The position numbers were made by a program, and so were the translations under genes. Shown here piece after piece: positions 1 through 15,537 of a stretch of DNA of 64,000 nucleotides. This DNA comes from Burkholderiales bacterium (lineage in GTDB: Bacteria > Pseudomonadota > Gammaproteobacteria > Burkholderiales > Burkholderiaceae). The DNA lies in assembly GCA_026225235.1 (NCBI GenBank), contig JAMFSK010000009.1, positions 43,734 to 107,733 on the forward strand, in the 5' to 3' direction. The notes beneath the pieces were generated by a model. It was not told the DNA's origin. It made no database searches and saw nothing but the letters and a program-made list of their open reading frames with translations. Positions within the stretch are counted from its first letter, which is position 1. Each line of letters starts with the position of its first letter.

Positions 1-792
1 TCCTTCGACCTTTTGCGCAACCTGGTGGACGTGTCCATTGAGCACCGTCACCGAACCGAAGCGCTTCATCAGGCTCAGGGCCCGCGCGCTGTCATCGGTG
101 CCCCATCCCCATTGCGGATAGAGCGACCATAGTGGGATATGCGCGAACACCACGATAGGGGTGCTGCTCGTGCGCGCGCGCAGGTCCTGTTCGAGCCAGG
201 CGAGTTGTTCGTCACCCAGAAAGCCCAGGCCACCGCCCTTCATGTCGAGCACATTGGTCAGCCCGATGAAATGGACGCCGCCCTGATCGAAGCTGTACCA
301 CTTGCGGTCCGTTCCCTTTGCAAAGCGGTCGAAGTAGGACGCGCCGTCATCGACGAGCACATCATGTTCACCCGGCACATAGTGCACATCGAGCCGGGTG
401 CTGTCGATGATCTGAGTCGCGGTGTCGAATTGCGCGGGCTTGGAAAGATGGCTGATATCGCCCGTGTGGATAATGAATGACGGTTTCACCGGACCCGTGC
501 GGATTTTGTCGATCGCCTCCTGCAGCGTGCTCGCCGGGTCAAGGTTCGGATCCTTGCTGAAGCCGATATGGCTATCACTGATCTGCACAAAGCTGAAGGC
601 TTGGCTATCAAGCTCGGCAGCCTCGGCGCTACCGCCGATCAGGCGGGAACCGGGCACGCCGCCGCTGAGTGTCCAGAGGACGCCTGCTCCGGCCCAGGCC
701 ATGCAGCTCAGTGCGGTTCGTCTGCGGGCGCCGTGTTCGTCAAGAGAGTCGGGCGAGTCGGGCGAGGAGGGTTTCGTTTCGATTGGGGGCAT
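1..792 (-). CDS. Metallophosphoesterase, probably exported (3' end outside window)
   Basis: This gene runs off the left edge; 264 codons are visible. The calcineurin-like phosphoesterase motifs appear in order: SDSHIG, HTGDISH, PGEHD, FAHIPLW and GHVHQ, which form a two-metal site that hydrolyses phosphomono- or diesters. The third motif is usually GNHD; here Asn is replaced by Glu. The N-terminus has a GARRRTALSC stretch followed by a hydrophobic segment, which suggests export, possibly by Tat. The ATG at 792 was chosen because GGAG precedes it by about 8 nt. It is divergent from the ECF sigma gene at 986, so it may belong to that regulon. Substrate unknown. Confidence 0.85.
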   Translation of the reverse strand, partial: MPPIETKPSSPDSPDSLDEHGARRRTALSCMAWAGAGVLWTLSGGVPGSRLIGGSAEAAELDSQAFSFVQISDSHIGFSKDPNLDPASTLQEAIDKIRTGPVKPSFIIHTGDISHLSKPAQFDTATQIIDSTRLDVHYVPGEHDVLVDDGASYFDRFAKGTDRKWYSFDQGGVHFIGLTNVLDMKGGGLGFLGDEQLAWLEQDLRARTSSTPIVVFAHIPLWSLYPQWGWGTDDSARALSLMKRFGSVTVLNGHVHQVAQKVEG

Positions 793-893
793 GATGGGCT
801 CCAGGTCAATGAGCAAGCGATGGCTCATGCTCACCAAACCGAAGCGTGGATCGATTTATTCCGGTCATATTTTTTCGACCGACGCTCGAAAAC

Positions 894-944
894 GGGAATA
901 AATTGACCCTGCATTCGATCGGGTAGATTGACGGTCAAATGCAG
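894..944. promoter_or_regulatory. Candidate regulatory region between phosphoesterase and ECF sigma gene
   Basis: The divergent gap holds GGGAATAAA at 894-902, which resembles the -35 element of some ECF promoters and faces the sigma gene. CTGCATT (909-915) and AATGCAG (938-944) form an inverted repeat that overlaps a second pair, TTGACC and GGTCAA. ECF sigma genes are often autoregulated, so a sigma-dependent promoter here is plausible. No experiment or alignment supports it. Confidence 0.3.
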
Positions 945-985
945 CCCGCATACCGCGACACACCCTCGCATAGGGGGAAGTAACG

Positions 986-1594
986 ATGGCGAAAAGCCCG
1001 CCCCACCGCTTCGAAGAGGTCATGCTCCCGCACCTGGACGCGGCGTATAACCTCGCCCGCTGGCTGAGCGGCAACCCGACCGATGCCGACGACATCGTGC
1101 AGGAGGCCTGCCTGCGGGCATTCCGTTTTTTCGACGGCTACCGCGGCGACAACCCCCGCGCGTGGCTGCTCGCCATTGTGCGCAACACCTGGTTCACGCA
1201 ATGGCATAAGCAGCGTCAGCTCACCGATGCCACGCCCTTTGACGAGACGCTCCACGGTGACAGCCAACTTCCGGGCTGGCTCGACGAGAGCGGAGACGAC
1301 CCGGAGCGGATCGCAGTACGCCATGACGATGCGGAACTCGTGCATCGTGCACTGGCCACGTTGCCCGTCGAATTTCGTGAGGTGCTGGTTTTGCGGGAAT
1401 TGGAAGATATGAGTTACCGGGACGTCGCACAGGTGGCGGGCATTCCGATCGGCACGGTCATGTCGCGACTCTCGCGCGGGCGCAGGCTGCTGGGTGCGGC
1501 CGTGAGGACTGCGCAGGTGGAGTCGGGTCAGCCGATGGTGCGGCTGGTCAAATCGCCGGCGAACGGACCCGAGGAGTCCAAGCATGGAAACTAA
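986..1594 (+). CDS. ECF-type RNA polymerase sigma factor
   Basis: The 202-aa protein has the two-domain ECF layout. Region 2 includes LARWLSGNPTDADDIVQEA and AWLLAIVRNTW. Region 4 carries the helix-turn-helix YRDVAQVAGIPIGTVMSRL. It would direct RNA polymerase to stress or envelope-response promoters. The next gene overlaps its 3' end by 11 bp and encodes a membrane anti-sigma factor, the usual sigma/anti-sigma operon. The ATG at 986 follows a purine-rich GGGGGAAG. The signal sensed cannot be read from sequence. Confidence 0.92.
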   Translation: MAKSPPHRFEEVMLPHLDAAYNLARWLSGNPTDADDIVQEACLRAFRFFDGYRGDNPRAWLLAIVRNTWFTQWHKQRQLTDATPFDETLHGDSQLPGWLDESGDDPERIAVRHDDAELVHRALATLPVEFREVLVLRELEDMSYRDVAQVAGIPIGTVMSRLSRGRRLLGAAVRTAQVESGQPMVRLVKSPANGPEESKHGN

Positions 1595-2276
1595 ACCGTA
1601 TGCCTCGCTAGGCGATGCCCTGCGCGATGGCTCCCTGTATGAGCGGGCTCCTGTCTATCTGCGAGAGCAGGTGCTGGCAGCCATCCGTGAAGAGTCTCGC
1701 AAGAAACGCCGCTTTGAATGGCCGTGGACGGCCCGTGCGTTCGGACTGCCGTTCGTCGGTGGCGGCGTGATGGGGGCAGCCCTGTGCTCGCTGGTGCTGA
1801 TGATGGTTTTCTGGACACCGCTGGCCGTGCGATCCGATGATGTGGGCCAAGAGGTGGTGGCGAGCCATGTACGTGCGCTGATCTCGTCTCGCCCGATCGA
1901 TGTGATATCGACTGACCAGCACACCGTGAAGCCCTGGTTCAACGGCCGGATCGACTATGCGCCGCCCGTGATCGATCCACGTGAGCAAGGTTTCCCGTTG
2001 GTGGGGGGGCGGCTCGACTATGTCGATCATCGGCCGGTTGCGGTCATGGTCTATCGGTATCTGAAGCATCCGATCGACTTGTATGTGTTCCCCGAGTCTA
2101 CGAACAAGGCTACGTCATCGCCGTCTGCACCGACGGCAATGCATGTCCAGTCTCGTGAGGGCTATTCGCTCGTCGAATGGCATCAGAACGGCATGACGTA
2201 TTGGGCCATCAGCGATGCGTCGGCGACCTATGTGAAGCAATTTGCCAGTGCGATCAGCGAGGCCGCAGGTCATTGA
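1584..2276 (+). CDS. Membrane-anchored anti-sigma factor
   Basis: The 230-aa protein starts inside the end of the sigma gene. It has an N-terminal cytoplasmic part of about 50 residues, one strong transmembrane segment (about 55-79) and a periplasmic domain containing DQHTVKPWFNGRIDYAPPV. That motif is typical of a proteobacterial family annotated as transmembrane transcriptional regulator or anti-sigma factor. It should hold the upstream ECF sigma factor at the inner membrane until a signal arrives. No zinc-binding HxxxCxxC motif is present in the N-terminal part, so it is not a classic ZAS protein. Confidence 0.85.
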   Translation: METKPYASLGDALRDGSLYERAPVYLREQVLAAIREESRKKRRFEWPWTARAFGLPFVGGGVMGAALCSLVLMMVFWTPLAVRSDDVGQEVVASHVRALISSRPIDVISTDQHTVKPWFNGRIDYAPPVIDPREQGFPLVGGRLDYVDHRPVAVMVYRYLKHPIDLYVFPESTNKATSSPSAPTAMHVQSREGYSLVEWHQNGMTYWAISDASATYVKQFASAISEAAGH

Positions 2277-2470
2277 GGGAGATCGATGCGCGTTGACTGC
2301 GTCGATAGCCACGGAGCCAATGGAACAGGGCGTTTGCTTGCAAATCGGGGCTGCAGCGCACGCGGCGGCCTTAAAAGAATGGGCGGCTTCGTCCAGCTAC
2401 GGTCGATGCGCAAAAGCGTTATCGTGCATCCCGATCGACCTGTTCCCCACTGGCTGTTTCGTACGCAGAA

Positions 2471-2502
2471 ATGAAAACAGGCCCCGAAGGGCCTGTTTTC
2501 AT
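2471..2502. terminator. Rho-independent terminator after tRNA-Ser
   Basis: A perfect 14-bp inverted repeat (2471-2484 with 2489-2502) has a CGAA loop; the arms read ATGAAAACAGGCCC and its complement. A/T runs on both arms let it work in both directions. It ends the minus-strand tRNA-Ser transcript and can also stop readthrough from the anti-sigma gene. Confidence 0.85.
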
Positions 2503-2508
2503 GATATC

Positions 2509-2598
2509 TGGCGGAAAGGGTGAGATTCGAACTCACGGTACCCCAAAGGGTACACCGGATTTCGAGTCCGGCGCATTCGACCACTCTGCCACCTTTCC
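2509..2598 (-). tRNA. tRNA-Ser, anticodon CGA
   Basis: The minus strand folds as a class II tRNA of 90 nt with encoded CCA. The acceptor stem GGAAAGG (2592-2598) pairs with CCUUUCC (2513-2519), with G as discriminator base. The anticodon stem CCGGA/UCCGG holds loop CUCGAAA, so the anticodon is CGA and reads UCG. A long variable arm (CCCUUUGGGG region) and the TPsiC arm GUUCGAAUC are visible, as expected for serine tRNA. It lies just downstream of serS on the same strand. Confidence 0.97.
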
Positions 2599-2776
2599 TT
2601 GGTGATCACAGCCTGCGGTGCTGATACTGCCTGACCGCATTGACACTGCTTGAGCCCGTTGCATGGAGGTCTGCTGCAACAGAAACGAGATCATAGCAGA
2701 GCCGTTTCGGCTTTCCAACCCCCCGCAAGCGGGTCGGGCCATGATTTTTTCCTGGCCCTGCTTCAGACCGTCGCTT

Positions 2777-5508
<2,732 letters not shown>

Positions 5509-5646
5509 CCGGTCCCCTAATGTGGCAGACGTGCTGGCAAGCGGGCCGAGCTGACAAAGCGGACCCCTCGGCCCGATCGGGCCACACGCCTTGCCGCCAC
5601 GAGCCAGGGCAAGCGCATCGCCCCTTGCACCATCCGCTGGACGGGC

Positions 5647-6294
5647 TCAGCCATTGATCACGTCCGCGCCTTTGGGCGGGGTAAACTTGAATGCGTCAGC
5701 CGGCAACGGCGGGTTCTTCACGACGTTGCTGAAGGTCAGCAGCGTCACGTTGCCGAACACATCATGAAGCTCCATCGCAGCCAGGTTGCCGTCCTTGAAG
5801 CCGATTCCGACTTGCTGGAACTGCGTGTCCTGGCTCTTCGGTGTCATCTCCAGCCAGTCGATGCCGTCCTTGACCCCGACATCGCGCAAGTTGAAATTCT
5901 TTTCCAGGTCGTTGCTGCCGAACAGAATCGCGGCCGGGCTCGCGCCGAGCGCGCTGCCGAGCTTGCGCTGGGTGACCTGGTTCAGGTCCTTGTCATACAC
6001 ATAGAAGTTGTCGCCGTCGGCCTGAAGCAACTGATCGTAGGGCTTGGTATAGGACCAGATGAACTTCCCCGGTCGCGCGAACACGAAGTTGCCGCTCTGC
6101 GTATTGGTCGGCCGCAAAGCTTCCACGCCGCTCGCGCCCGACTTCGGTTTGTTGACCTGACGCTGAACGAAATCGCCGCGCGCCGAATGAACCTGAGCCA
6201 CAAAGGCCTTGAGCGAATCGACCCCGCTCGCGAACGCGAGCGACGTCATCAGCAATGAAGCCACTACTACCGCACCACGGAAAATTGATTTCAT
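5647..6294 (-). CDS. lolA: Outer membrane lipoprotein carrier protein LolA
   Basis: LolA is the periplasmic chaperone that carries lipoproteins from LolCDE to LolB at the outer membrane. The 215-aa protein begins with a signal peptide ([22 protein letters not shown], about 22 residues; cleavage after LAFA). The mature part has [10 protein letters not shown] near its start and [20 protein letters not shown], typical of the LolA fold. It lies 32 bp downstream of ftsK, probably in one transcript. The ATG at 6294 gives a complete signal peptide. Confidence 0.95.
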   Translation of the reverse strand: MKSIFRGAVVVASLLMTSLAFASGVDSLKAFVAQVHSARGDFVQRQVNKPKSGASGVEALRPTNTQSGNFVFARPGKFIWSYTKPYDQLLQADGDNFYVYDKDLNQVTQRKLGSALGASPAAILFGSNDLEKNFNLRDVGVKDGIDWLEMTPKSQDTQFQQVGIGFKDGNLAAMELHDVFGNVTLLTFSNVVKNPPLPADAFKFTPPKGADVING

Positions 6295-6326
6295 AGTCTC
6301 GTTTTGAATCGGGGCGTGATGCGCGT

Positions 6327-8651
6327 TTATTCGGCGTCGCGCGCGGGCACGAGAATCTCGCGATTGCCGTTCGATGACATCGCAGAGACCATGCCAGACT
6401 GTTCCATCTGTTCGAGCAAGCGCGCGGCCCGGTTATACCCGATGCGCAGATGGCGCTGGACCAGCGAGATCGACGCACGGCGATGCTTGATCACGACCTC
6501 GCAAGCCTGATCGTACAGTGGGTCAGACTCGCCACTCGCCGCGCCGGTTCCGGCGGCACCGGGTTCGCCCTCGTCCTCGCCTGTGACACCACCCTCGAGG
6601 ATCCCGTCGACATAGTTCGCCTCGCCCTGCTCCTTGAGCTTGTCGACCACACGATGCACTTCCTCGTCGGACACGAACGCGCCGTGCACCCGCACCGGTT
6701 GGCCGCCGCCGGGCGGCAGATAGAGCATGTCGCCCATGCCGAGCAGCGATTCAGCGCCCTGCTGGTCGAGGATGGTCCTCGAGTCGATCTTCGACGAGAC
6801 CTGGAAGGCCATGCGCGTCGGCACGTTGGCCTTGATCAGGCCAGTAATCACATCGACCGATGGCCGCTGGGTTGCGAGGATCAGGTGAATGCCGGCCGCG
6901 CGCGCTTTCTGTGCGATCCGCGCGATCAGTTCCTCGACCTTCTTGCCGACCACCATCATGAGGTCGGCCAGTTCGTCGATGACGACCACGATGGTGGGCA
7001 GACGATCGAGCGGTTCCGGCGCATCGGGCGTCAGCGAGAAAGGGTTCGGAATCTTCTCCTCACGCCGCGTCGCCTCGTCGATCTTGTTGTTGTAACCGCC
7101 GAGATTACGCACGCCAAGCTTGCTCATCAGCTTGTAGCGGCGCTCCATTTCGGCGACCGTCCAGTTCAGCGCGTTGCCGGCCTGACGCATGTCGGTGACT
7201 ACCGGGCAAAGCAGATGCGGAATGCCTTCGTAGACGCTCATTTCAAGCATCTTCGGGTCGATCAGCATCATGCGAACCTGCTCGGGGGTCGCCTTGTAGA
7301 GCAGCGAGAGGATCATCGCGTTGATCCCGACCGATTTGCCCGAGCCGGTCGTGCCGGCCACCAGCAAGTGGGGCATCTTCGCGAGATCGGCGACCACCGG
7401 CTTGCCGCCGATATCCTTGCCGAGCCCCATCGTGAGCGGCGAAGCCGCATCGGCATAGATTTCGGAGCCGAGGATTTCCGACAGACGCACCGTCTGCCGC
7501 CGCGGGTTCGGCAATTCGAGCGCCATGAAATTCTTGCCCGGAATTGTCTCGACCACGCGGATCGACACGAGCGACAACGAGCGCGCGAGGTCCTTTGCGA
7601 GGGTAACGATCTGGCTGCCCTTCACACCGGTCGCGGGCTCGATCTCGTAACGCGTGACCACCGGCCCCGGATAGGCCGCGACGACGCTGACCTCGACGCC
7701 GAAATCCTTGAGTTTTTTCTCGATCAGCCGCGAGGTGAACTCGAGCGTGTCGGACGAGACGGTTTCCTGTACCGCGGCCGGCGCATCGAGCAGGGCGAGC
7801 GGAGGCAGCGCACTGTCGGGCATCTCGGCAAAGAGTGGCTGTTGCTTTTCTTTTTCGACGCGCTCGGAGGTCGCCACCGTCGTCACTTGCGGAACGATCT
7901 GCACCGGCTCGTGCTCTTCGATCCGCACGCGGCCGCGCTCGACTTTGTTCTCGCGCTTGACTGCCGCGACTTCGCCGGCCCGGCGGTCGCGCTTCGCTTC
8001 CTGCCGCAGCCGCGCGAACGTCACTGCATTGACGATCGCATCGCCGACGCGCTCGGCAACGCTGAGCCATGAAAATTTGAAATAGAGCGACAAACCGATC
8101 GCCAGCGCGAACAGCAAGGCCAGGGTTCCGCCCGTAAAACCGAGCGAACGCGAGACCGCGCTTGCGACCGCATCGCCGAGCACACCGCCGGCCGAACGCG
8201 GCATCGCAAGCTTGAGCGACCACATGCGCAGCGATTCGATGCCCATCGACGACAGCAGCACCAGCATGAAGGCGCCGACCTGGACCACCCAGCCCTCACC
8301 GAAGTGGTCAGGCTCGGCATCGTCCTCATCCCGGCCGTCGTGGGGCTGTGCAATGCGCTTGTAGCCACCGGCCACGCCGCGCCCGAGCAGCACGATCCAC
8401 CAGTAGGCAGACAGGCCGAACAGCAGGAACAGCATGTCGGCGGTCCATGCGCCGACGCGTCCCGCCCAATTGGCAAGATGGTCGACCTGGATCGCGTGGG
8501 TCCAGCTCGGGTCATGGCGGCTGTAACTGACGAGCGCCATCACCAGGAAGAGCAGCAAGGCCGCCTGCACCAGCCAGCGAATTTCCGAGAAAAGCCGCGA
8601 CATCCGGTGCGGCAGCGCCTGAGCGCCAGGGGAATAAGTCGTTTTCGCCAT
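6327..8651 (-). CDS. ftsK: DNA translocase FtsK
   Basis: FtsK anchors at the septum and pumps chromosomal DNA towards dif, activating XerCD. The 774-aa protein has four to five hydrophobic segments in the first 210 residues and a short linker. The motor has Walker [12 protein letters not shown] (about residues 430-440) and Walker [13 protein letters not shown] (about 553-564). A C-terminal winged-helix gamma domain (last 70 residues, [20 protein letters not shown]) recognises KOPS. The linker is short, as is usual in beta-proteobacteria, where E. coli has a very long one. Confidence 0.97.
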   Translation of the reverse strand: MAKTTYSPGAQALPHRMSRLFSEIRWLVQAALLLFLVMALVSYSRHDPSWTHAIQVDHLANWAGRVGAWTADMLFLLFGLSAYWWIVLLGRGVAGGYKRIAQPHDGRDEDDAEPDHFGEGWVVQVGAFMLVLLSSMGIESLRMWSLKLAMPRSAGGVLGDAVASAVSRSLGFTGGTLALLFALAIGLSLYFKFSWLSVAERVGDAIVNAVTFARLRQEAKRDRRAGEVAAVKRENKVERGRVRIEEHEPVQIVPQVTTVATSERVEKEKQQPLFAEMPDSALPPLALLDAPAAVQETVSSDTLEFTSRLIEKKLKDFGVEVSVVAAYPGPVVTRYEIEPATGVKGSQIVTLAKDLARSLSLVSIRVVETIPGKNFMALELPNPRRQTVRLSEILGSEIYADAASPLTMGLGKDIGGKPVVADLAKMPHLLVAGTTGSGKSVGINAMILSLLYKATPEQVRMMLIDPKMLEMSVYEGIPHLLCPVVTDMRQAGNALNWTVAEMERRYKLMSKLGVRNLGGYNNKIDEATRREEKIPNPFSLTPDAPEPLDRLPTIVVVIDELADLMMVVGKKVEELIARIAQKARAAGIHLILATQRPSVDVITGLIKANVPTRMAFQVSSKIDSRTILDQQGAESLLGMGDMLYLPPGGGQPVRVHGAFVSDEEVHRVVDKLKEQGEANYVDGILEGGVTGEDEGEPGAAGTGAASGESDPLYDQACEVVIKHRRASISLVQRHLRIGYNRAARLLEQMEQSGMVSAMSSNGNREILVPARDAE

Positions 8652-10643
<1,992 letters not shown>

Positions 10644-10648
10644 GGCGA

Positions 10649-11086
<438 letters not shown>

Positions 11087-11222
11087 CTACCCGTGCAGGG
11101 CCGTCGGCAACCCGGCGAGCCCGGCAGCGGGCCTGTTCGACAGACACGCCGATTAAAACGCCGACCGGAACTCAGCCAGCAAGTCCAGCCGATCGCTCGG
11201 CCGAACCCACTGCGCCCAAGTC

Positions 11223-13280
11223 TCAGCCTTCCTGCTCGGGAACCGTCTTAAGCTCTTTGAGCCAGACGACCGATTCCGAATCGCTTGGGGCGCGCCAGTC
11301 GCCGCGCGGTGACAGCGAGCCACCGGAGCCGACCTTGGGCGCATTCGGCACACACGAGCGTTTGAACTGGCTTTGCCGGAAGAAGCGGTCGAGGAAAATG
11401 GCCAGGTTCCGCTTGATCGCGCCGAGTTCGTACTGATTGCGTGCGACGCGGATATCTTCCGGCCACTCGCCCTTCTCGCGATCCTTCCACGCCGACCACG
11501 CTAGAAACGCGACCTTGGACGGCGAAAAACCGAAACGCAGGATGTAATACAGGTTGAAGTCCTGAAGCTCGTACGGGCCGATCACCAACTCGGTCTTTTG
11601 CTCGGGCGCACCGCTTGACTTGCCCGGCACCAGCTCCGGACTGATGTCGGTGCTCAGCACGGCCTCTAGCACATCGGTGCCCCCCGTGCCGATCTGCCCG
11701 GTCTCCGCGACCCAACGAACCAGATGGGTGATCAGGGTCTTGGGCACGCTGGCGTTCACGTTGTAGTGCGACATATGGTCGCCGACACCGTAGGTGCACC
11801 AGCCGAGCGCGAGTTCGCTGAGGTCGCCCGTGCCGATCACGATCGCCTGGTTGAAGTTGGCAATACGGAACAGATGGTTGGTCCGTTCCCCCGCCTGCAC
11901 GTTCTCAAAGGTGATGTCGTATTGCGGCTCGCCGGCCGCATACGGATGACCGAGATCCTTGAGCATCTGTTCGCAACTCGGCCGGATATCGATCTCGCTG
12001 ATCGAGCAGCCAATCACATCCATCAAGGCCCTGGCCTGCTTCAGGGTCCGGTCGCTGGTAGCGAAACCTGGCATCGTGACGCCGAGAATGTTCGTGCGTG
12101 GCAGCTTGAGCCGGTCCATCACTTTCGCGCAGACCAGCAGCGCATGCGTCGAATCGAGCCCGCCCGACACACCGATGACGACCTTCGAGATCTTGCTTGC
12201 CGAAAGACGCTGGACCAGCGCCTGGACCTGGATGTTGTAGACCTCCTCGCAGCGCTCGTCACGGCGGCGCGCGTCGGCCGGCACATAGGGGAAACGTTCG
12301 ACCGAACGATCGAGCCCCAGGGTGCCCGACTTCGGCGGTTGGGCTTCAAAGCGAATCACGCGGAACTCGGAGACCTCGTCCTGATGCCGTCGAATCGACT
12401 GGGCAAAGGTGGTCTGGTGCATCCGTTCGCGCGACAGGCGTTCGAGATCAACATCGGCGAAGACGACATGCGAGGTATCGAGAAAGCGCTCGGACTCGGT
12501 GAGCAGTTCACCGTTCTCATAGATCAGCGCCTGACCATCCCATGCCATATCGGTCGACGATTCGCCGCGACCCGCCGAGGTGTACAGATAGGCCGCCAGA
12601 CAGCGCGCCGACTGCTGCCCGACCAGTTGATGACGATAGCCTGATTTGCCGACCACCACGTTCGAGGCCGACAGATTGACGAGAACCGTCGCGCCCGCGA
12701 GCGCCGCGAACGAAGACGGGGGGATCGGTACCCAGACGTCTTCGCAGATTTCAATGTGAAACCGGAACAGCGGCATATCGGTCGCCTGGAACAGCAGCGA
12801 CGGCCCGAACGGAATCGTTTCGCCGAACAACTCGATCTCGTCGACCGAAGCGTTGTCGGCCGAACTGAATTGCCGCGCTTCATAGAACTCGGAATAATTC
12901 GGCAGATAGCTCTTCGGCACGATGCCGTGGATCCGGCCACCCGAAACCACCACGGCGCAATTGAACAAGGTATGTTCCACGCGCAGCGGCATGCCGACGA
13001 GCATCGTGATCTTCAGGTTCTTCGATGCTTCGACGATCGTTGCTAGCGCTTCCTCGCACGCCTCGAGCAGGGCGTTCTGGTGAAACAGGTCATCGCAGCT
13101 ATAGGCCGATAGACCCAGTTCGGGGAAGGCCACCAGCACGGCGCCCTGGTCGGCCGCCTGCCTGGCGAGTTCGAGCGTCTCGGTCGCGTTGAACGCCGGG
13201 TCTGCGACCCGACAGCGCGGCACGCCGACCGCAACCCGCGCAAAACCGTGGGAATACAGGTTGAAAAACGGCTTTTTCAT
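11223..13280 (-). CDS. nadE: Glutamine-dependent NAD+ synthetase
   Basis: The enzyme converts nicotinate adenine dinucleotide to NAD+ using ammonia from its own glutaminase domain. The 685-aa protein has an N-terminal nitrilase domain with catalytic Glu in [10 protein letters not shown] (E54), Lys in [13 protein letters not shown] and Cys in [10 protein letters not shown]. The C-terminal ligase domain has the PP-loop [13 protein letters not shown] (about 365-378). Length fits the long two-domain form. ATG 13280 was preferred because AGGA lies about 10 nt upstream; an in-frame start 21 bp earlier is possible. Confidence 0.96.
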   Translation of the reverse strand: MKKPFFNLYSHGFARVAVGVPRCRVADPAFNATETLELARQAADQGAVLVAFPELGLSAYSCDDLFHQNALLEACEEALATIVEASKNLKITMLVGMPLRVEHTLFNCAVVVSGGRIHGIVPKSYLPNYSEFYEARQFSSADNASVDEIELFGETIPFGPSLLFQATDMPLFRFHIEICEDVWVPIPPSSFAALAGATVLVNLSASNVVVGKSGYRHQLVGQQSARCLAAYLYTSAGRGESSTDMAWDGQALIYENGELLTESERFLDTSHVVFADVDLERLSRERMHQTTFAQSIRRHQDEVSEFRVIRFEAQPPKSGTLGLDRSVERFPYVPADARRRDERCEEVYNIQVQALVQRLSASKISKVVIGVSGGLDSTHALLVCAKVMDRLKLPRTNILGVTMPGFATSDRTLKQARALMDVIGCSISEIDIRPSCEQMLKDLGHPYAAGEPQYDITFENVQAGERTNHLFRIANFNQAIVIGTGDLSELALGWCTYGVGDHMSHYNVNASVPKTLITHLVRWVAETGQIGTGGTDVLEAVLSTDISPELVPGKSSGAPEQKTELVIGPYELQDFNLYYILRFGFSPSKVAFLAWSAWKDREKGEWPEDIRVARNQYELGAIKRNLAIFLDRFFRQSQFKRSCVPNAPKVGSGGSLSPRGDWRAPSDSESVVWLKELKTVPEQEG

Positions 13281-13467
13281 CTGGAGCATTTCCTGGAACA
13301 CCCGGTGTCTCGCGGGTGAGCCTCCCCGGCACGTCGGAACGCGGGTGCCGGTGTCGGGCGCGGGTCGGCATATGCGGCTAAGATAAGTACCTCATGCATC
13401 GCTCTGCGCGCTGACGGATCACTTCGTGGCCGAGCGTCGACGAGGCTAACGGAACGATTCTGGACTG

Positions 13468-14709
13468 ATGGATTATCGCACGCGCATCGTGGACTCACCG
13501 GCGGACATCGACGCCGGCGCATGGAATCGCCTGCTCGCTGCGCAGGAGCAACCTACCCCTTTTTTGCGGCACGAATTCCTCAGTGCGCTGACCGAGGCGG
13601 GTTGTGCATCGGCCGACACCGGCTGGGCGCCGCGCTTCGTGACGATCTGGCGCAGCCGCTCGGGCAAGCCCTATCAAGCCGCGCAAAGCGACCCCGCGCT
13701 CGCCGATGCGGAAGACGCCGCATCGGAGGATCCGGTCGACCTCGACGATGAAGAACTCGTCGCGGCTTGCCCGCTGTACCTGAAGGATCACTCCTACGGC
13801 GAATATGTATTCGACTGGGCATGGGCCGATGCCTACCGCCGTAACGGGCTCGAGTACTACCCGAAATTGCTGTGTGCGGTGCCCTTTACCCCGGTCGCAG
13901 GCGCGCGTCTGCTTGCGCTCGACGACGAAAGCCGGGTCACACTCGCGGCGACCCTGCGCGCGCTCGCCGAGGAATCCGGCGTCTCGTCGCTGCATGTGCT
14001 CTATCCGTCCGATAAAGAAGCCGAGATTCTCAGCGCGGTCGGCCTGATGTCACGCAAGGGCGTGCAATTCCACTGGGAGAATAACGGCTACCGGCATTTC
14101 GACGATTTTCTCGATACGCTTGAGCAGAAGAAGCGCAAGAACATCCGTGCCGAACGTCGCAAGGTTCAGGAGGCCGGCGTGACGATGCGCCGCGTGCAGG
14201 GTCCGCAGATTACCGATGAAGAATGGCGCTTCTTCAACCGTTGTTATCAGCAGACGTATCGCGAGCATCACTCGAGTCCGTATCTGAATATCAACTTCTT
14301 CCGCACCATTGGTCGGACCATGCCCGACAACCTGCTGATGGTGATCGCGGAACATGAGGGCCGTCCGATCGCCAGTTCGCTGGTCATCTATCAGCGAGAA
14401 TCGGGAGGCGGCACCTTGTATGGGCGGTACTGGGGAGCGATCGAGCACGTGCCTTGTCTGCACTTTGAAACGGCCTACTATCAGCCGCTCGAATTCTGTA
14501 TTGAACAGGGGCTTCGCGCGTTCGAAGGCGGTGCGCAGGGCGAGCACAAGATGGCGCGCGGTTTCCTGCCGACCGTCACGCACTCGGCGCACTGGCTCGC
14601 GCATCCGGCCTTCGCCGATGCGATCGAACGCTTTCTCGCACAAGAGACCGAGAACATGAGCCACTACGTCGACGAACTTCGCGAACACGATCCGTTCAAG
14701 CGCGCCTGA
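13468..14709 (+). CDS. FemAB-like GNAT family acyltransferase (PF04339-like)
   Basis: The 413-aa protein belongs to the conserved proteobacterial FemAB-like group (once DUF482). Recognisable parts are PTPFLRHEFLSALTEAGC near the N-terminus, KKRKNIRAERRKVQEAGV in the middle, and the GNAT-like C-terminal half with REHHSSPYLNINFF, LYGRYWG and FEGGAQGEHKMARGF. The last motif is highly conserved in the family. The acyl acceptor is unknown; FemAB relatives add amino acids to peptidoglycan or lipids. No signal peptide is visible, so it is probably cytoplasmic. It stands alone, convergent with ppa. Confidence 0.85.
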   Translation: MDYRTRIVDSPADIDAGAWNRLLAAQEQPTPFLRHEFLSALTEAGCASADTGWAPRFVTIWRSRSGKPYQAAQSDPALADAEDAASEDPVDLDDEELVAACPLYLKDHSYGEYVFDWAWADAYRRNGLEYYPKLLCAVPFTPVAGARLLALDDESRVTLAATLRALAEESGVSSLHVLYPSDKEAEILSAVGLMSRKGVQFHWENNGYRHFDDFLDTLEQKKRKNIRAERRKVQEAGVTMRRVQGPQITDEEWRFFNRCYQQTYREHHSSPYLNINFFRTIGRTMPDNLLMVIAEHEGRPIASSLVIYQRESGGGTLYGRYWGAIEHVPCLHFETAYYQPLEFCIEQGLRAFEGGAQGEHKMARGFLPTVTHSAHWLAHPAFADAIERFLAQETENMSHYVDELREHDPFKRA

Positions 14710-14820
14710 ACGAGCGACTACACTTGGCGCGCCACGCAACGCGACCGGCGCCACGCCACACCGAACAACATCATGCTGCACCACGCCGCCTCGTGCCGAT
14801 TCGCGTCGCGTACCAAAAGA

Positions 14821-14854
14821 AATAGCCCTGCAAACTTGTGGGCTATTGGCTTTT
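14821..14854. terminator. Bidirectional terminator between the FemAB-like gene and ppa
   Basis: AATAGCCC (14821-14828) pairs perfectly with GGGCTATT (14840-14847) around an 11-nt loop. TTTTC follows on the plus side and a T-rich tract follows on the minus side, so it can end both convergent transcripts. Confidence 0.7.
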
Positions 14855-14878
14855 CACGGTGCGGCAGGGCCGCCCTTC

Positions 14879-15406
14879 TTACTTGTTCGCGTTCGCAAAC
14901 CCGTCGGTGATTTCCTTGTGCGCGGCATCGATCCCGAGCCAGCCTTCAACCTTGACCCACTTGCCCTTTTCGAGCGCCTTGTAGTTCTCGAAGAAGTGCT
15001 TGATCTGGTCTTTCAGATAACTCGGCACGTCGTCGAGCGACTTGATGTTGGCCGTCATCGGGCAGACCTTGTCATGCGGAACGGCGATCAGCTTCGCGTC
15101 GACGCCTGACTCATCGGTCATCTGCAGCATGCCGAGTGCACGGGCACGCACGACGCAACCGGCCAGCAGCGGGAACGGGGTGATCACCAGCACATCGACC
15201 GGGTCGCCGTCACCCGACAGGGTGTGGGGAATAAAACCGTAGTTGACCGGATAGCGCATGCCCGTGCCGACAAAACGGTCGACCACCAGCAGGCCCATTT
15301 CTTTGTCTGCCTCGTACTTGACCGGGTCGCTTTGCGCGGGAATTTCGATAATGACGTTGAAATCGGACGGCAGGTCTTTACCAGCAGGGACGCGATCGAA
15401 GCTCAT
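14879..15406 (-). CDS. ppa: Inorganic pyrophosphatase (family I)
   Basis: This cytoplasmic enzyme hydrolyses pyrophosphate and so drives biosynthetic reactions forward. The 175-aa protein has the family I signature DGDPVDVLV, with the Asp residues that bind Mg2+, preceded by GFIPHTLSG. The conserved [16 protein letters not shown] and the C-terminal KVEGWLG are also present. Length equals that of other bacterial hexameric enzymes. The ATG start [13 protein letters not shown] is the conserved N-terminus. Confidence 0.97.
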   Translation of the reverse strand: MSFDRVPAGKDLPSDFNVIIEIPAQSDPVKYEADKEMGLLVVDRFVGTGMRYPVNYGFIPHTLSGDGDPVDVLVITPFPLLAGCVVRARALGMLQMTDESGVDAKLIAVPHDKVCPMTANIKSLDDVPSYLKDQIKHFFENYKALEKGKWVKVEGWLGIDAAHKEITDGFANANK

Positions 15407-15537
15407 GGTGTTCTCTGTTTCAGGGTCTATCGGTCAGCGCGCGACGCGCGCCGGATGGAAATCTCGCAGGCTGCAATTATAGCGGGTCGGCCAGGCGCGG
15501 CCGTCGAGGGGGCGCCCCCGCGGCCACGCGCCCGCCG

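Noticed and set aside
2286..2474. 62-codon plus-strand frame with a GGGAG before its ATG
   Set aside because: It lies after the anti-sigma gene and ends in the tRNA terminator; composition is unlike neighbouring proteins and no motif is recognised. Not enough to call a gene.
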